Below are positions 46,496 to 57,108 of a DNA stretch of 64,000 bases, piece by piece. The position numbers and the translations under genes were made by a program. Source of the stretch: Hymenochaete sp. R1. Taxonomy: Eukaryota > Basidiomycota > Agaricomycetes > Hymenochaetales > Hymenochaetaceae. Location of the stretch: NCBI GenBank assembly GCA_019400425.1, contig JAFREE010000102.1, forward strand, positions 1 to 64,000, written 5' to 3'. The notes beneath the pieces are model-generated. The model had not been told where the DNA came from. It saw nothing but the letters and a program-made list of their open reading frames with translations, and made no database searches. Within the stretch, counting starts at the first letter, position 1. The number at the start of each line of letters is the position of its first letter.

Positions 46496-49400
46496 ATGTC
46501 CGACGCCTGTCGTACTTCCAAGAGAACAAGATTTCTCACTCCCAAGACTCAGGTCTTGTATAGTGGTCATGAACCACCGTTATTATCCGAGCAAAGCTCG
46601 TCTGCTTCCCGGAAATGGGTGCATTCTTTCAAAGACTTAAAAGCAAATCTTATCCAGCCCGCACCTTCGTTTATTGATTCGGATCGTTTTACTTTTGTAC
46701 AATGTGCCCGGACGACCGCTGATATCTCCCATTCAACGATGGAGTCTACTCTTGTCATTCGAGACATCCCTATCACGGTTTTAAAGCGATTCCAAATCCA
46801 CGAACTTCAGCAAGTTTTTTCATCCCTCGGTGTTGCGCACACTGTCGGTGCTCGTCCCACTAAACAAGTCATATTGAATGACCTTCTCAGCCTTCGTGCT
46901 CGGTTTTCCAATTTGTTGTTTGTATTCAAGGCGAACTCTTTCCATACTACGTTGGATCGGTGTTCTTCTTCTTTCTCGTACACTTCCTTGTCTCAGTTTT
47001 CAACTACTCCTGTTGCGGACCATCTAAAGTCGCAACCATTTTCATTTCGCGGTATCACAAACGTCGAAGATAATGAATCGGTACGGGAGTCCATAATGGT
47101 GGTCCAGGGAGCGCCTCCTCAACTTCTCTCCCGTCTTACTTTGCCTTGTTTAAGGGCCATTGCCTCTTTCTTCGAAATATCATTGGTTAATTCAAAGTCT
47201 CGTTATCATACGCTAAAAGATTTGAGATCCCGAACTAATGAGTCTTCTCCATGTAGGATCGTCTTTTCTTGTTCGACTGTGTTCACCATACTTGCTGCTG
47301 CAGACGTCGATTTTGACTATCCTCCATCTCAGCTGGGATTCGATCTTTTGGAAGACTTTATTAACAATTGGTGCGACGCGGTAAGTCCACGTAACATTGA
47401 AGAATGCGGGTGTGGAGCTTGCGGCCAATTACGACCCGTTATCGATGTTGTCAACTTCGATCGCCTCCAAGACCTCGACCTCTCACCTCTTTCCAATGAC
47501 TTTCCCGATACAACACCATGCACTCGTGCTCCTCGTATGTCCTCCTCCGATCCCATACAACCATTACCTGGGCCGGTTTTGGACTGGTCCTGTAGAGGGA
47601 TATGCAAGACGTGCATTTCTCATATAAAAAAAGATCGATGTCCGCCACTTGCGCTCGCCAAAGGTCTATGGTTGGGTCCTGTTCCCGATGTTCTTCGTGA
47701 TGTAAATTATGCTGAACGATTGATTGTTTCGAGGCATCAACACAACGTATTCTGTGTTAGGGCCAAGTCTGGTAGACTTAGGACAAAAGGTAATGTAATT
47801 CTCGTCCCATCTCCAGTTCGAAAGGTTTACAACATCCTTCCCCCACCCAAAAAAGATTTCAAAGAAATCTTTGCGTTCTGTTTCACTGGAGAGACATTCC
47901 CGTCTTCTGATTTACTAGACAGAATGCCCTTCCTCGTTCGGAAAGACAAGGTTTTTGACATTCTTACATTTCTCAAGCTCAACAATCCGGAATATGCAGA
48001 TCTTGAAATAAGTCTCGAAAATCTCGAAACTTACTCTGACAACCAGATTCCTGTTCAACCGAGGTGGACTCAAACTCTTGATGCAGGGAATCGAGATCAT
48101 CTTGCGACTGCTGTGCACGATTCCGCTATTGAAGAAGGAGTGACGTCCGCCACTGACGAAATCGAAATTCCCTTCACAGTTACAGGTATTTCATATGACA
48201 CTTACTCGCAAGCTTCTACCGATCCCATCGCATTAAAGGCCTTTGCAATACAAACATTGGTTAGAGGTCAGATGGTCGTCGGTATCGGTAGAGGCGACGA
48301 ACCGGTAAAAACGTTTGACAACGAGCATCTCCTTACTCAATCATATCCATGGCTATTCCCCTATGGCTACGGAGGAATCGGTAACGAACGTGGTGTTGGT
48401 CCGCGCTTGACTAACTCTGAATGGATCAAGTGGCTTCTCTTTTACCACGACAAACGTTTCCAGCTCGATGGTGAGTTTATCATCCTTTGCTTTAATCTCT
48501 TCCAGATCAGACAGTGTGTCACTAGGGGTAATCTCATGTCCAAAAGGAGCTCCTTTGTAGATGTCTCTGAACGTCTCAAAAACATAAATCTGTCCGTTCT
48601 TTCATCTATTGTTTCTCGTATGAAAGCCGGCGAGAGGGTAACAGCCCAGACTCCAGAAGAGCAGGCATGTTTCCATCTTTTAAGTGATGTAGATCTCGTC
48701 GGTAACTCAGTTTTCGCTTCCGTGTCCTCGAAAAAAACATTGCGGAGCCAGATCTGGTCTGTCATTTGCGCCAGAGGCGCTCCGACGTGGTTTATTACAA
48801 TCACACCACCTGATGGGAAGAATCCCATCTCCCTTTATTACGCGGATACCAAAGAGTATTTTCATCCTCTACCTCTCAATGCTAATACCCGTTACTCCAT
48901 AGTTGCTAAAAACCCCGTCGGCGCCGCGCGGTTCTTTCATCTCATGGTACAACTTTTTACTCGACATGCATTGCAAGGGTCAGAAGAAAAAGGCGGGTTG
49001 TTTGGTAAGACCTCTGCTTACTTTGGGACGGTCGAACAACAGGGTAGACTGACTCTTCATCTTCATCTTTTACTCTGGATTGAGGGGGCGCCGCCCCTTG
49101 AAGAAATACGGCAGAAGCTGTTGTCAAGTGACAGTCAGTTTCAACAAGAACTCATTTCTTACTTTGAATCGTGCCATACAGGCGATCTCATGACAGGTTC
49201 GTACTCCGACGTCCTTCAGCGACGAGCTCAGAATGAAGCTCCTGGATACGATCCCGTTCAGGATCTTCCCCGTCCAGTACCCCCGAAATGTGCCGCATCT
49301 TGCGTGGATGGCTGTTCCGGTCCCCTGTGCCTCGCCTGTTCCAATAACAAGTCCTGGTGGCAATCCTTCCCAGCTGAGGTCGATTCCATTGTAAGTCGCT

Positions 49401-52400
49401 GCAACTTTCATACCTGTGCTCCATTTTCGTGCGGAAAAGATCCCCGCGATTCTTCCTCCAGATGCAAGGCCCGCTTTCCCAGACCCACTCATCCGGATTC
49501 AACAATTACAGATGACGGTGTCGTTGTTCTGAAAAAAACCGAATCCATGATGAACACATATAATCCAGTTCTGTCATACCTTCTGCGATCAAATACCGAC
49601 GTTACATGCCTCCAATCAGGAACTGCTTTAAAGGCTGTCGTTATGTACGCAACTAATTACATCACCAAGACTCCACTCAAGGCCGCTGTTATGTTCGATA
49701 CCATGCTCGACCAACTTACAAAGAACAAGATTCCTTCTGACGTCGACGACGACCAACAATGTGATGCAAGTCGACGGGTTTTGACGAAAACTGTCAACGC
49801 TCTCACTGCCAAACAGGAAATCGGTAGCCCTATGGCGGCTGCCTACTTACTTGGCCATCCCGATCATTATACCGATCACGAGTTCGTAAATTTTCCTTGG
49901 AAACAATTTGTCGCCGTCACAGCTCACAAAATGCACAGTTCCGTTGATACAAATGACATCCCTTTCTCTGATTATGACAGTCAACGCCTTTTCATAACTA
50001 AGGATGGGGATTCTTTCGTTCCGTATCACGTCGTAATGGATTATATGTATCGTCCCATAGAGCTCGAGCATATAAACCCATATGATTTCATTCTCCTTTA
50101 CAAAAAGATTCCGCTTCCGTTGAGCAAGAAGAAGGGTGGCATACTGAAAGGTCAGCTTTCTCATGATCGTAATTCGTCTGCCGTTCCTCTCCCTGATCCC
50201 GAACTTTCTTGTACGAGTTCAGTTCTCGGCAAGAGAAAACGTCGGATGACATCGAAGATGCAACAACTTCAAGCTTCCACGACTGATTCCTTTGACGAAC
50301 ATTCTCCCTCAAAAGCCGACCGGCTGCTTCGTTTTACTCCTGATCACCCTCTTTTCAAAACACATGGTATCTCTATGCTTTCCTCCAATGCGAAACGAAT
50401 CCCTAATTTCTTAAAACACCCACCATCTCAATCTTCTTCTGATGCCGAATATTTCTACCTCTCCATGCTAACAATTTTCATGCATTGGAGAGACGGGTCC
50501 GACATCTGCTCCTCGGGCAGTACATTGAGCGAAACTTACCATTCTCATCACTTCACTGACCGTCAGCGCCAACTCATCAAGAACTTTAATGTCAGAAACG
50601 AATGCCTCCGCTCCGCTGATGACTTTTTTGCGCAACGTAAGCAGGCTCCTCTCTCTTCCGATGACATACCTGCTGTTTTGGCTGATTATCGTGTTGAGGA
50701 ACTGCATGCCGACATGGATGAGGATATCGTACAGAACGATCAAGGTGATGACGATGTATCGCATCTCCTTCTACCAACAAATACTTCCCTTCTTGAACAA
50801 CAACGAGCCGTTCACATTACAAATATTCTTAACCACACAGGCTGGTCGTCTCTTCGTCAAGACAACACAATCATTACTGGTGTCGGCGATGAGGATGATA
50901 ATCGGCCGTCATTTCTCGGTCAGCTTCCATCGTATTGGAAAGATAAACTGACAAAGGTTCGTGACGCTGTTGTTCATTCTATTCAATATGGGCCGACTCA
51001 TGCACCTCCTTCACAACCAAACACGTTACATGATGACGTCGTTCCTCTCCGATTCGGTGAAGACAATCCTTTCAGATTTCCTCCGCATTATGACCCACGT
51101 GCAATAATGGACTCAATATGCAGCACATTTTCTCTCAACGCACAACAGGAACGAGCGTTCCGAATTGTCGCTCAACATTCCTTGCATGCAGGTGGAGACC
51201 AGTTACGCATGTATATTGGCGGAATGGGTGGCACGGGCAAATCACAGGTCATCAAATCTTTGAATGAATTCTTTCGCGAACGACGCATGGGTGACGCCCT
51301 TTCCCTTTTAGCACCAACAGGCGCTGCAGCCGTTTTGTTGGGAGGGTCGACTTACCATTCCTTCCTTGGATTTAATAAGGGCACTTCCGATGATGAGTAT
51401 TCATTCTCTTCACCGAACGCACTTGCCGAACTTGATTCTAAGATGAAGAATGTTAAATACCTGTTCATTGATGAGGTTTCAATGATTAGCTTGCAGAGTC
51501 TTCAGAGTATTTCAGAGAGACTGAATCAGGTACGGAATAGTACTTCTACTTCGCCTTTTGGGGGATTCAATGTCATCTTTGCAGGCGACTTTGCGCAGTT
51601 AAAACCCGCCATGGGCTCTCCCATTTACACTACTCTTGCAAAGATACGGCATGGGATCACTCCTGCAAGGATTAGACCTTCCAAATCAATAGAAAAAGCT
51701 ACGGAGGGTAAAGCCCTATGGAATCAGGTAACAACGGTTGTAATGCTAACGCAAAATATGCGTCAGACTTCTCAGTCGATCAACGAGTCCAAATACAGAA
51801 ACTTACTAGAACACTTACGCATGCGTGCATGTACAGACGACGACATCTCATTCCTTCGCTCTTTGCAGGCTGATAGTTCTCAAGAGAAACGGGTTTTCGC
51901 ACGGTCTCTTCCCCGGAACTTGTCAATAATCACTCCTTTCAATGTTGAAAGAGACACTATCAATTTAATCGGTCAATCCTTGTTATCTGCTGAAATGGGC
52001 AAGCCCCTCATAAAATTCTACTCTATTGATCGCCCTGTCAAGCACCAGCAAACATCTGCAGACCCATTCTTAAAGACTGGTCATATATCCATCCGTGAGC
52101 AGGACGAACTGTGGAACCTTTTACCGGGTAAAACGCAACATATACCGGGTTCTCTTTCTATCTGTAAAGGGATGCCTGTCATGATTCGGAAAAACGATGC
52201 TACCCAACTTGGAGTAACAAATGGTGCTGAGGCGTTCGTCGTCACATGGGATTGTCATGAATTTCGACAAGGTATGTACACTTTAGATACCTTGTTTGTC
52301 GAGCTACGCGATCCTCCTCGTCCCATTTATATCCCAGGCCTGCCCCCCAATGTCGTTCCGTTAGTCGCACGAGAGGAACAAGTTGAGTGTCACTATCCTA

Positions 52401-53821
52401 GCAGATACAAGCGCCACGTTCGTCGGCGCCAAGTTCCCGTCGTTTTAAATTTTGCCATGACTGATTACTCTTCTCAAGGCCGAAGCCGTGAAATCAATGT
52501 TGTATACTTACGTAATTGTAGGACCCACCATTCTGTTTATGTAGCATTGTCCCGGAGCACTTCTGCTGAAAAAACTCTTATCCTCGACGGCGTGAACGAG
52601 AATCTTCTCAAAGGCGGATTGGGCGCTGATCTGCACCGCGAGTTCCAGCACATCAATAAACTGGATCGAATAACACTTTACAGATACGAGTCTCTCTTTA
52701 TCCAGGATGTCCCTTCACCCACTCGTATAGCTTTGTTTCATGCTTTTGATAAGTATTTGTCCGCCCGAGGCATCGGAGACGGCGAAAACCGTCGCGCGCG
52801 ACTTCTGGCTCAATCAACAGGATCGCTAACACATCACCATCCGCGTCAGTTGAACAATTCTTCTACAGGACGAAACGTTGCTCAAAGACAGCCGCGTGAC
52901 GACGATATCCAATTTCCTGTGCCGCGTGTCCATTCTGAAAATCCTTCATACGTTGGTTTGCGATGGGACTCTCGAAACCAGTCTTGTGCGTACGATTCTG
53001 TGTTTTCGACGATATACAACTGCTGGAAATCTTTGCACGGCAAAAACATCGATGAAAGGGACAAATGCTTACGACCGTCTCTCCTCCAAAACTTCGTTCA
53101 AATAGACAGAGATGGATGTTCCTTTGAAGCCGTCCGGGACAATGAGCGCAAACTCATGCACTCCTTCGACAGTTCATTGTTTCCTTTCGGAAACGTGATG
53201 ATCGAGTCTCCACCCGTTGCCCAATACGCGTTCTCCTCAAACCATACCTATGCCATCCAAATCGTCTCCTGTTCCATATGCGAGACCACGATTTCTGCAA
53301 AGGTGAATGCTTGTTTTATCTCAGATTATGGCAAGTACGTTCGATTCAATGAACAAACGTCTCACTCCAATGCATCGTTTAATACCGAGGCCTGGGTAAA
53401 TTACTATCTCCGGAACTTCGCGTCAACTTGCACTGCTTGTGGTTCTTTCGTGGAAATACCGTACCGTGACGTTTCTATTTGCTTTTCGTTTTGCAGTATG
53501 CTATGTATTGAACTGCCTGATACATCACAAGACTTGCGTGTTTGTTTGTCTATCACAGTTGATGACCCGTCGCATTCTAATTCGCAAGCTACGTACCGAT
53601 TGGCTGGAGCGGTCTACTATCGTGATCAACATTTCACGTCCGCACTCTTTGATTCAAAACGGGAGACATGGTGGAGTGACGGAATGCTCCAACATGGCAC
53701 TTACGTTACGTCGGGTTCATCCCTGTTGCATGTCTCGGGACTTCAAAAGTCCCCTATTCCTGGACAGTTCCCCACTTTAATTTTCTATACCCGTGTCGCG
53801 GATGCTGCATCTCCTGATTGA
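46496..53821 (+). CDS. Helitron Rep-helicase (RepHel) with C-terminal USP-like protease domain
   Basis: One uninterrupted frame of 2441 residues, notable among intron-rich genes. In order: an N-terminal region with no clear domain; a Cys-containing DUF6570-like part (about residues 360-520, CRGICKTCISHI and GLWLGPVPDVL); the Helitron-like N / Rep domain (about 650-1060) with the HUH motif in TLHLHLLLWIEG and the catalytic tyrosine motif YATNYITK; and a Pif1-type helicase (about 1550-2090) with Walker A GGMGGTGKS, LAPTGAAA, Walker B LFIDEVSM, GDFAQLKP and VYVALSRS. The C-terminal 290 residues have a Cys box (RNQSCAYDSVF), a possible zinc ribbon (CSIC ... CTAC) and a His box (AGAVYYRDQHFTSALF), the layout of a USP-type deubiquitinase. 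Rep nicks and rejoins single-stranded DNA and the helicase unwinds it during rolling-circle transposition. All key motifs are intact, so the element may be autonomous. Confidence 0.93.
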   Translation: MSDACRTSKRTRFLTPKTQVLYSGHEPPLLSEQSSSASRKWVHSFKDLKANLIQPAPSFIDSDRFTFVQCARTTADISHSTMESTLVIRDIPITVLKRFQIHELQQVFSSLGVAHTVGARPTKQVILNDLLSLRARFSNLLFVFKANSFHTTLDRCSSSFSYTSLSQFSTTPVADHLKSQPFSFRGITNVEDNESVRESIMVVQGAPPQLLSRLTLPCLRAIASFFEISLVNSKSRYHTLKDLRSRTNESSPCRIVFSCSTVFTILAAADVDFDYPPSQLGFDLLEDFINNWCDAVSPRNIEECGCGACGQLRPVIDVVNFDRLQDLDLSPLSNDFPDTTPCTRAPRMSSSDPIQPLPGPVLDWSCRGICKTCISHIKKDRCPPLALAKGLWLGPVPDVLRDVNYAERLIVSRHQHNVFCVRAKSGRLRTKGNVILVPSPVRKVYNILPPPKKDFKEIFAFCFTGETFPSSDLLDRMPFLVRKDKVFDILTFLKLNNPEYADLEISLENLETYSDNQIPVQPRWTQTLDAGNRDHLATAVHDSAIEEGVTSATDEIEIPFTVTGISYDTYSQASTDPIALKAFAIQTLVRGQMVVGIGRGDEPVKTFDNEHLLTQSYPWLFPYGYGGIGNERGVGPRLTNSEWIKWLLFYHDKRFQLDGEFIILCFNLFQIRQCVTRGNLMSKRSSFVDVSERLKNINLSVLSSIVSRMKAGERVTAQTPEEQACFHLLSDVDLVGNSVFASVSSKKTLRSQIWSVICARGAPTWFITITPPDGKNPISLYYADTKEYFHPLPLNANTRYSIVAKNPVGAARFFHLMVQLFTRHALQGSEEKGGLFGKTSAYFGTVEQQGRLTLHLHLLLWIEGAPPLEEIRQKLLSSDSQFQQELISYFESCHTGDLMTGSYSDVLQRRAQNEAPGYDPVQDLPRPVPPKCAASCVDGCSGPLCLACSNNKSWWQSFPAEVDSIVSRCNFHTCAPFSCGKDPRDSSSRCKARFPRPTHPDSTITDDGVVVLKKTESMMNTYNPVLSYLLRSNTDVTCLQSGTALKAVVMYATNYITKTPLKAAVMFDTMLDQLTKNKIPSDVDDDQQCDASRRVLTKTVNALTAKQEIGSPMAAAYLLGHPDHYTDHEFVNFPWKQFVAVTAHKMHSSVDTNDIPFSDYDSQRLFITKDGDSFVPYHVVMDYMYRPIELEHINPYDFILLYKKIPLPLSKKKGGILKGQLSHDRNSSAVPLPDPELSCTSSVLGKRKRRMTSKMQQLQASTTDSFDEHSPSKADRLLRFTPDHPLFKTHGISMLSSNAKRIPNFLKHPPSQSSSDAEYFYLSMLTIFMHWRDGSDICSSGSTLSETYHSHHFTDRQRQLIKNFNVRNECLRSADDFFAQRKQAPLSSDDIPAVLADYRVEELHADMDEDIVQNDQGDDDVSHLLLPTNTSLLEQQRAVHITNILNHTGWSSLRQDNTIITGVGDEDDNRPSFLGQLPSYWKDKLTKVRDAVVHSIQYGPTHAPPSQPNTLHDDVVPLRFGEDNPFRFPPHYDPRAIMDSICSTFSLNAQQERAFRIVAQHSLHAGGDQLRMYIGGMGGTGKSQVIKSLNEFFRERRMGDALSLLAPTGAAAVLLGGSTYHSFLGFNKGTSDDEYSFSSPNALAELDSKMKNVKYLFIDEVSMISLQSLQSISERLNQVRNSTSTSPFGGFNVIFAGDFAQLKPAMGSPIYTTLAKIRHGITPARIRPSKSIEKATEGKALWNQVTTVVMLTQNMRQTSQSINESKYRNLLEHLRMRACTDDDISFLRSLQADSSQEKRVFARSLPRNLSIITPFNVERDTINLIGQSLLSAEMGKPLIKFYSIDRPVKHQQTSADPFLKTGHISIREQDELWNLLPGKTQHIPGSLSICKGMPVMIRKNDATQLGVTNGAEAFVVTWDCHEFRQGMYTLDTLFVELRDPPRPIYIPGLPPNVVPLVAREEQVECHYPSRYKRHVRRRQVPVVLNFAMTDYSSQGRSREINVVYLRNCRTHHSVYVALSRSTSAEKTLILDGVNENLLKGGLGADLHREFQHINKLDRITLYRYESLFIQDVPSPTRIALFHAFDKYLSARGIGDGENRRARLLAQSTGSLTHHHPRQLNNSSTGRNVAQRQPRDDDIQFPVPRVHSENPSYVGLRWDSRNQSCAYDSVFSTIYNCWKSLHGKNIDERDKCLRPSLLQNFVQIDRDGCSFEAVRDNERKLMHSFDSSLFPFGNVMIESPPVAQYAFSSNHTYAIQIVSCSICETTISAKVNACFISDYGKYVRFNEQTSHSNASFNTEAWVNYYLRNFASTCTACGSFVEIPYRDVSICFSFCSMLCIELPDTSQDLRVCLSITVDDPSHSNSQATYRLAGAVYYRDQHFTSALFDSKRETWWSDGMLQHGTYVTSGSSLLHVSGLQKSPIPGQFPTLIFYTRVADAASPD

Positions 53822-54065
53822 CTTCCGAGACATGCAAACCCGCGTACCATTCAACAATTCGGTCCCGGTCCCAGAACATCTTTCTTGACTGGCAACGCCA
53901 ACCTCACTTAGCGCCCCTGGTAAAGGTTAGTCGCACAATTTGTCTAAGTATACCTCTTTTAACACTTATACAGCGACAATCTGCAATTGAGGGGTTAAAC
54001 TGCCCTTGACCGACGAGGCCACGCAATTGTACCGAAAGACTTGAACATTACACACTTGAATTACT

Positions 54066-54197
54066 GGCGGTATGTTAATGAAAGGTACATACCGTTCTAT
54101 GGAAACGTCGCTATCAAATGTCTCGGTTCTCCCAGACATTCCTGTTCCCGGTCAGATTCCTGCTTTCGTGTTTTATACCCGTGTCGTACAAACGTAG
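54066..54197 (+). pseudogene. 3' end remnant of a second Rep-helicase
   Basis: A 43-codon stretch ending in TAG reads GGMLMKGTYRS ... VPGQIPAFVFYTRVVQT. It aligns with the last residues of the intact Rep-helicase (DGMLQHGTYVT ... IPGQFPTLIFYTRVADA). Upstream of it no further similarity is visible, so only the terminal piece remains. It lies 245 bases after the intact copy's stop. Confidence 0.75.
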
Positions 54198-54283
54198 ACT
54201 CCTATGTGCTATCCGAGACCTTGCCTGACAATGAATAAATAGTGTTAGCCAATGCCTGTAATCATGTTTGTTTTACCAGCACA

Positions 54284-55050
54284 ATGCAACTTCTTTACCC
54301 TCGAATTGTTGATCTCCACGGCAAAGTTCTTGTCTCCCCTTTCTCTGGACAACATCTTGGTCCCGCTCGACCGCTTCAATCCGAATCTCGGCCCATCATT
54401 CTCAAAGTGCGTTTCTTTTTCGTTCCTGCATTTCCATTACTAACACAACTCAGATATGCAACGAATATCAACAGGAATGTTTCATTGAAATGTCCAATTC
54501 CATGCCTATGCTTTTTCTCCAACTTGCGATAGCCATGTACTTCGACATACCTATTCGTTGCTTCGATTGTGCGTACGAAACCACTGTCATCCGTGACAAC
54601 CATACACCGTTTGGTTTGAATATCCCTGATAAAGGTAACAGTCAGAACATCGTAAAGACACTTCATCCTCGCTCATACTTCTCTGTAGGTGTTATATGGG
54701 TTCGGGAAATTAAGATTTCCCTAACGGTATGTTAAATAATCCTTCACATGACATAGCTAATGCTCATTGTTAAAAGATAGAATATGTGAACGGTTACTGC
54801 GAACACATCGATACCCATACCAATCAGCCATTCATCAAAATTCAGGCCTTATCGTCCCTCAATTTTGGAATCAGCCTCCGCCGCCTGTCTTTTTCTGTGC
54901 ACGGAAAACACATAGAAGACACTGACACACCTTCCTCGCTCGGACTGACATCGGGAGGTATGTTTAAGATCAAGTCATCCTTTCGCTCGTTAACTTAACT
55001 TTTCAGACACCATATGGGTCAAAATTGATCCGCGATGCTTTGACGATTAG
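54284..55050 (+). CDS. tandem SUMO-like-domain protein
   Basis: Four exons (54284-54406, 54454-54726, 54777-54957, 55007-55050) join in frame to 206 residues. Two ubiquitin-fold domains of the SUMO type are visible. Domain 1 (about residues 36-105) carries IILKICNEY, MPMLFLQLAIAMYFDIPI and IRDNHTPFGLNIPD. Domain 2 (about 128-200) carries FIKIQALSSLNFGISLRRL, FSVHGKHIEDTDTPSSLGL and GDTIWVKI. The D-x-HTP/DTDTP-x-x-L box followed by D-TI-V is characteristic of SUMO and of the SUMO-like domains of Rad60/Esc2/NIP45. There is no C-terminal Gly-Gly, so the protein is unlikely to be conjugated and would rather bind SUMO enzymes. An acceptor-like CAG just before the ATG leaves open an upstream exon. 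It lies between Rep-helicase remnants and other captured material on the Helitron strand. Confidence 0.65.
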
Positions 55051-57108
55051 GTATCTGGTGCGCTGGAATATTAGGGCTGCGGTTTTAGAAGCATACACTC
55101 ACGTATAATTTGGTTCTCGAATGTCAATGTTAACATTTTCTCACCTAAATAAACATCCCAATCTATTCACGGTTTAACTACGTGCCGCGACATGTACATT
55201 ATCTCTACGAAAATAGAAAAGATCGGTCACATGACTTGTGTTCGATTGAAAGAAAACCCTACTTTTTCCATACCCACCTATTCATTTCCTTCACGTTGCG
55301 TACTAGATTAGTGCCGCCGTCGGTTTTCGATGCCTGTTTCAAACGAATACCTGTAAAATCAAAATGAGTTGTTCCTTTATATTTTACTTTCGCCAAATAT
55401 GCTCACCTCGTATTCTCTCTTCAGCGTCATTGGTAATCAAATTACCAACAATGACCGTCGTGACACCCCTTCCGGAGCCAGTGATATATACGTGCCTGTG
55501 GACAAATTATAGGCCTGACCCTCTGCATTACCACCCTTCCATTAACCACCCTCGTCGTCCACGTCTTTGCTATCTTCCTGACATGAATCCTACTGGCCAA
55601 GAACCCTCTCAATGACCGGTTATAGAAATGTAAGACACAGTCAACCTGGCGAGCGAAATGAAAGAAGGATAGTTTTCAAATACATCGTAAGTCAACGTAT
55701 CAAAACTTGCCTGTTTGCTGTGCCTAATGTTCATAATACCTCCTTGTGTCGTCTATAGATTCAACAGTGCAAACCCCGACAGATTTCACTCGACTCCATT
55801 TTGTGGCTGTCACTGGCTATGCACTATTGAGTACAGTCGCCTCAGGGTTCACACCGCCGCAGACACGAACGGGCCCGTATTCAAAAATAGGCGTTTCCAG
55901 ATCCATCTTGGTTTTTTCGAGGACGTGCAATCTCGCAAGCAGATGCAAAATCTGATAAAACGCAGACCATTAAAATTGAGTTCACTCGGTACGAATCGAT
56001 GAACGTTATTACAAATTGTCACCTACTTTGACCAGGTCACTGTAGAAATGGTCGCAACAAACAGAAACCCAAAGTCGTCAAATACGCATGCGATGCTCGG
56101 CACTCGAATCCGTCGTATCCGTAACAGGTACTTTCTATCTGTGTATACACGTCAGCAATGGCCAGAACATTTCAAAAACTTTCCGTTTGTATGTCAACGT
56201 ACAACACAATTGTGTCGTGCTTACAGAAAGTCCAACAGGCTTTGAACGTATTAGTTTCCCAGGCCGCCAGGGCGTAAGTTGTTATTTATTACCTGAAAAA
56301 GTTGCCGCTAAAAGTATGCATGCAGATGTGCCATCCACAGCGCGAGGAACAAATTCTTCGTTAAAGAAAACGCTTGAGAGGGTAATCGCGCGTACCTAGC
56401 ATTTTTAACACCCAAACCTGGGCTGCGCGTATGGAGCACTTTCAACATCCAGAACTTACTTGCCAACCTTTCCTTCCCAGAATGTCCTAAATTTGTTTTT
56501 CCTCACCTTGCAGAAACCCTTTCAGTACAAGCCTATCATCAACGCCCAAATATGACTTCAAAAACTGAAAACATCTGGTGGCTTGGTTTTGCTTGTTACC
56601 GCATGTTCCGGTCACTCACTTCGCTCATGCTCAATCTGGCACCTCTCAATCTATCTCCTCCAAGTCCCTGTTCTTTGTCTGGAGGACCTCAACGGATTTC
56701 TACAAAAAACTCCAATCGTCCATGACGGATTCATTATTGTCTCCGGTGTTTGAAAAGTTCAAGAAGCTGTTTTTTAAAATACTGAAGGCGTTTCTGGTCT
56801 CTATCAAAAACTTGGTCACAATTATAGGAGATCCAATCCGAAAAAATGACTTAACTAATATTGACACTTGTGAAATAACGTAGATCCTTTCGCGGTTCGC
56901 GGTCGTGGTCTTCAATCGCATTGTATACAGTGACCGTCGACGTCGTACCCAGGTATGTCTCCTACTTCTGCTTTTTGTTTCATTCTAAGTTAATTCCATT
57001 CTACTCTTTGTCAAAAGAAAAGAATAGAAAAACAACCCGAAAGAACTTGTAAGTGGCTAGGTGTTACCTTGCAACGTATGGCCGAAATTTCGTCCAAATA
57101 GACACTTC
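55051..57108. other. uncharacterised stretch with short spliceable frames
   Basis: About 2 kb between the SUMO-like and ubiquitin-like genes. Several plus-strand pieces look like exons: 55756-55985 (RFQIHLGFFEDVQSRKQMQN), 56048-56400 (NGQNISKTFRLYVNVQHNC or, in another frame, FQKLSVCMSTYNTIVSCLQK) and 56640-56880 (SPVFEKFKKLFFKILKAFLV, helical and basic). I could not join them into one model or name a family. They may be further captured fragments. Confidence 0.3.

Noticed and set aside
48470..48505. Possible 35-base intron in the Rep-helicase (GTGAGT...CCAG)
   Set aside because: Splicing would shift the frame to an immediate stop, and the unspliced residues match the usual start of the Helitron-like N domain.
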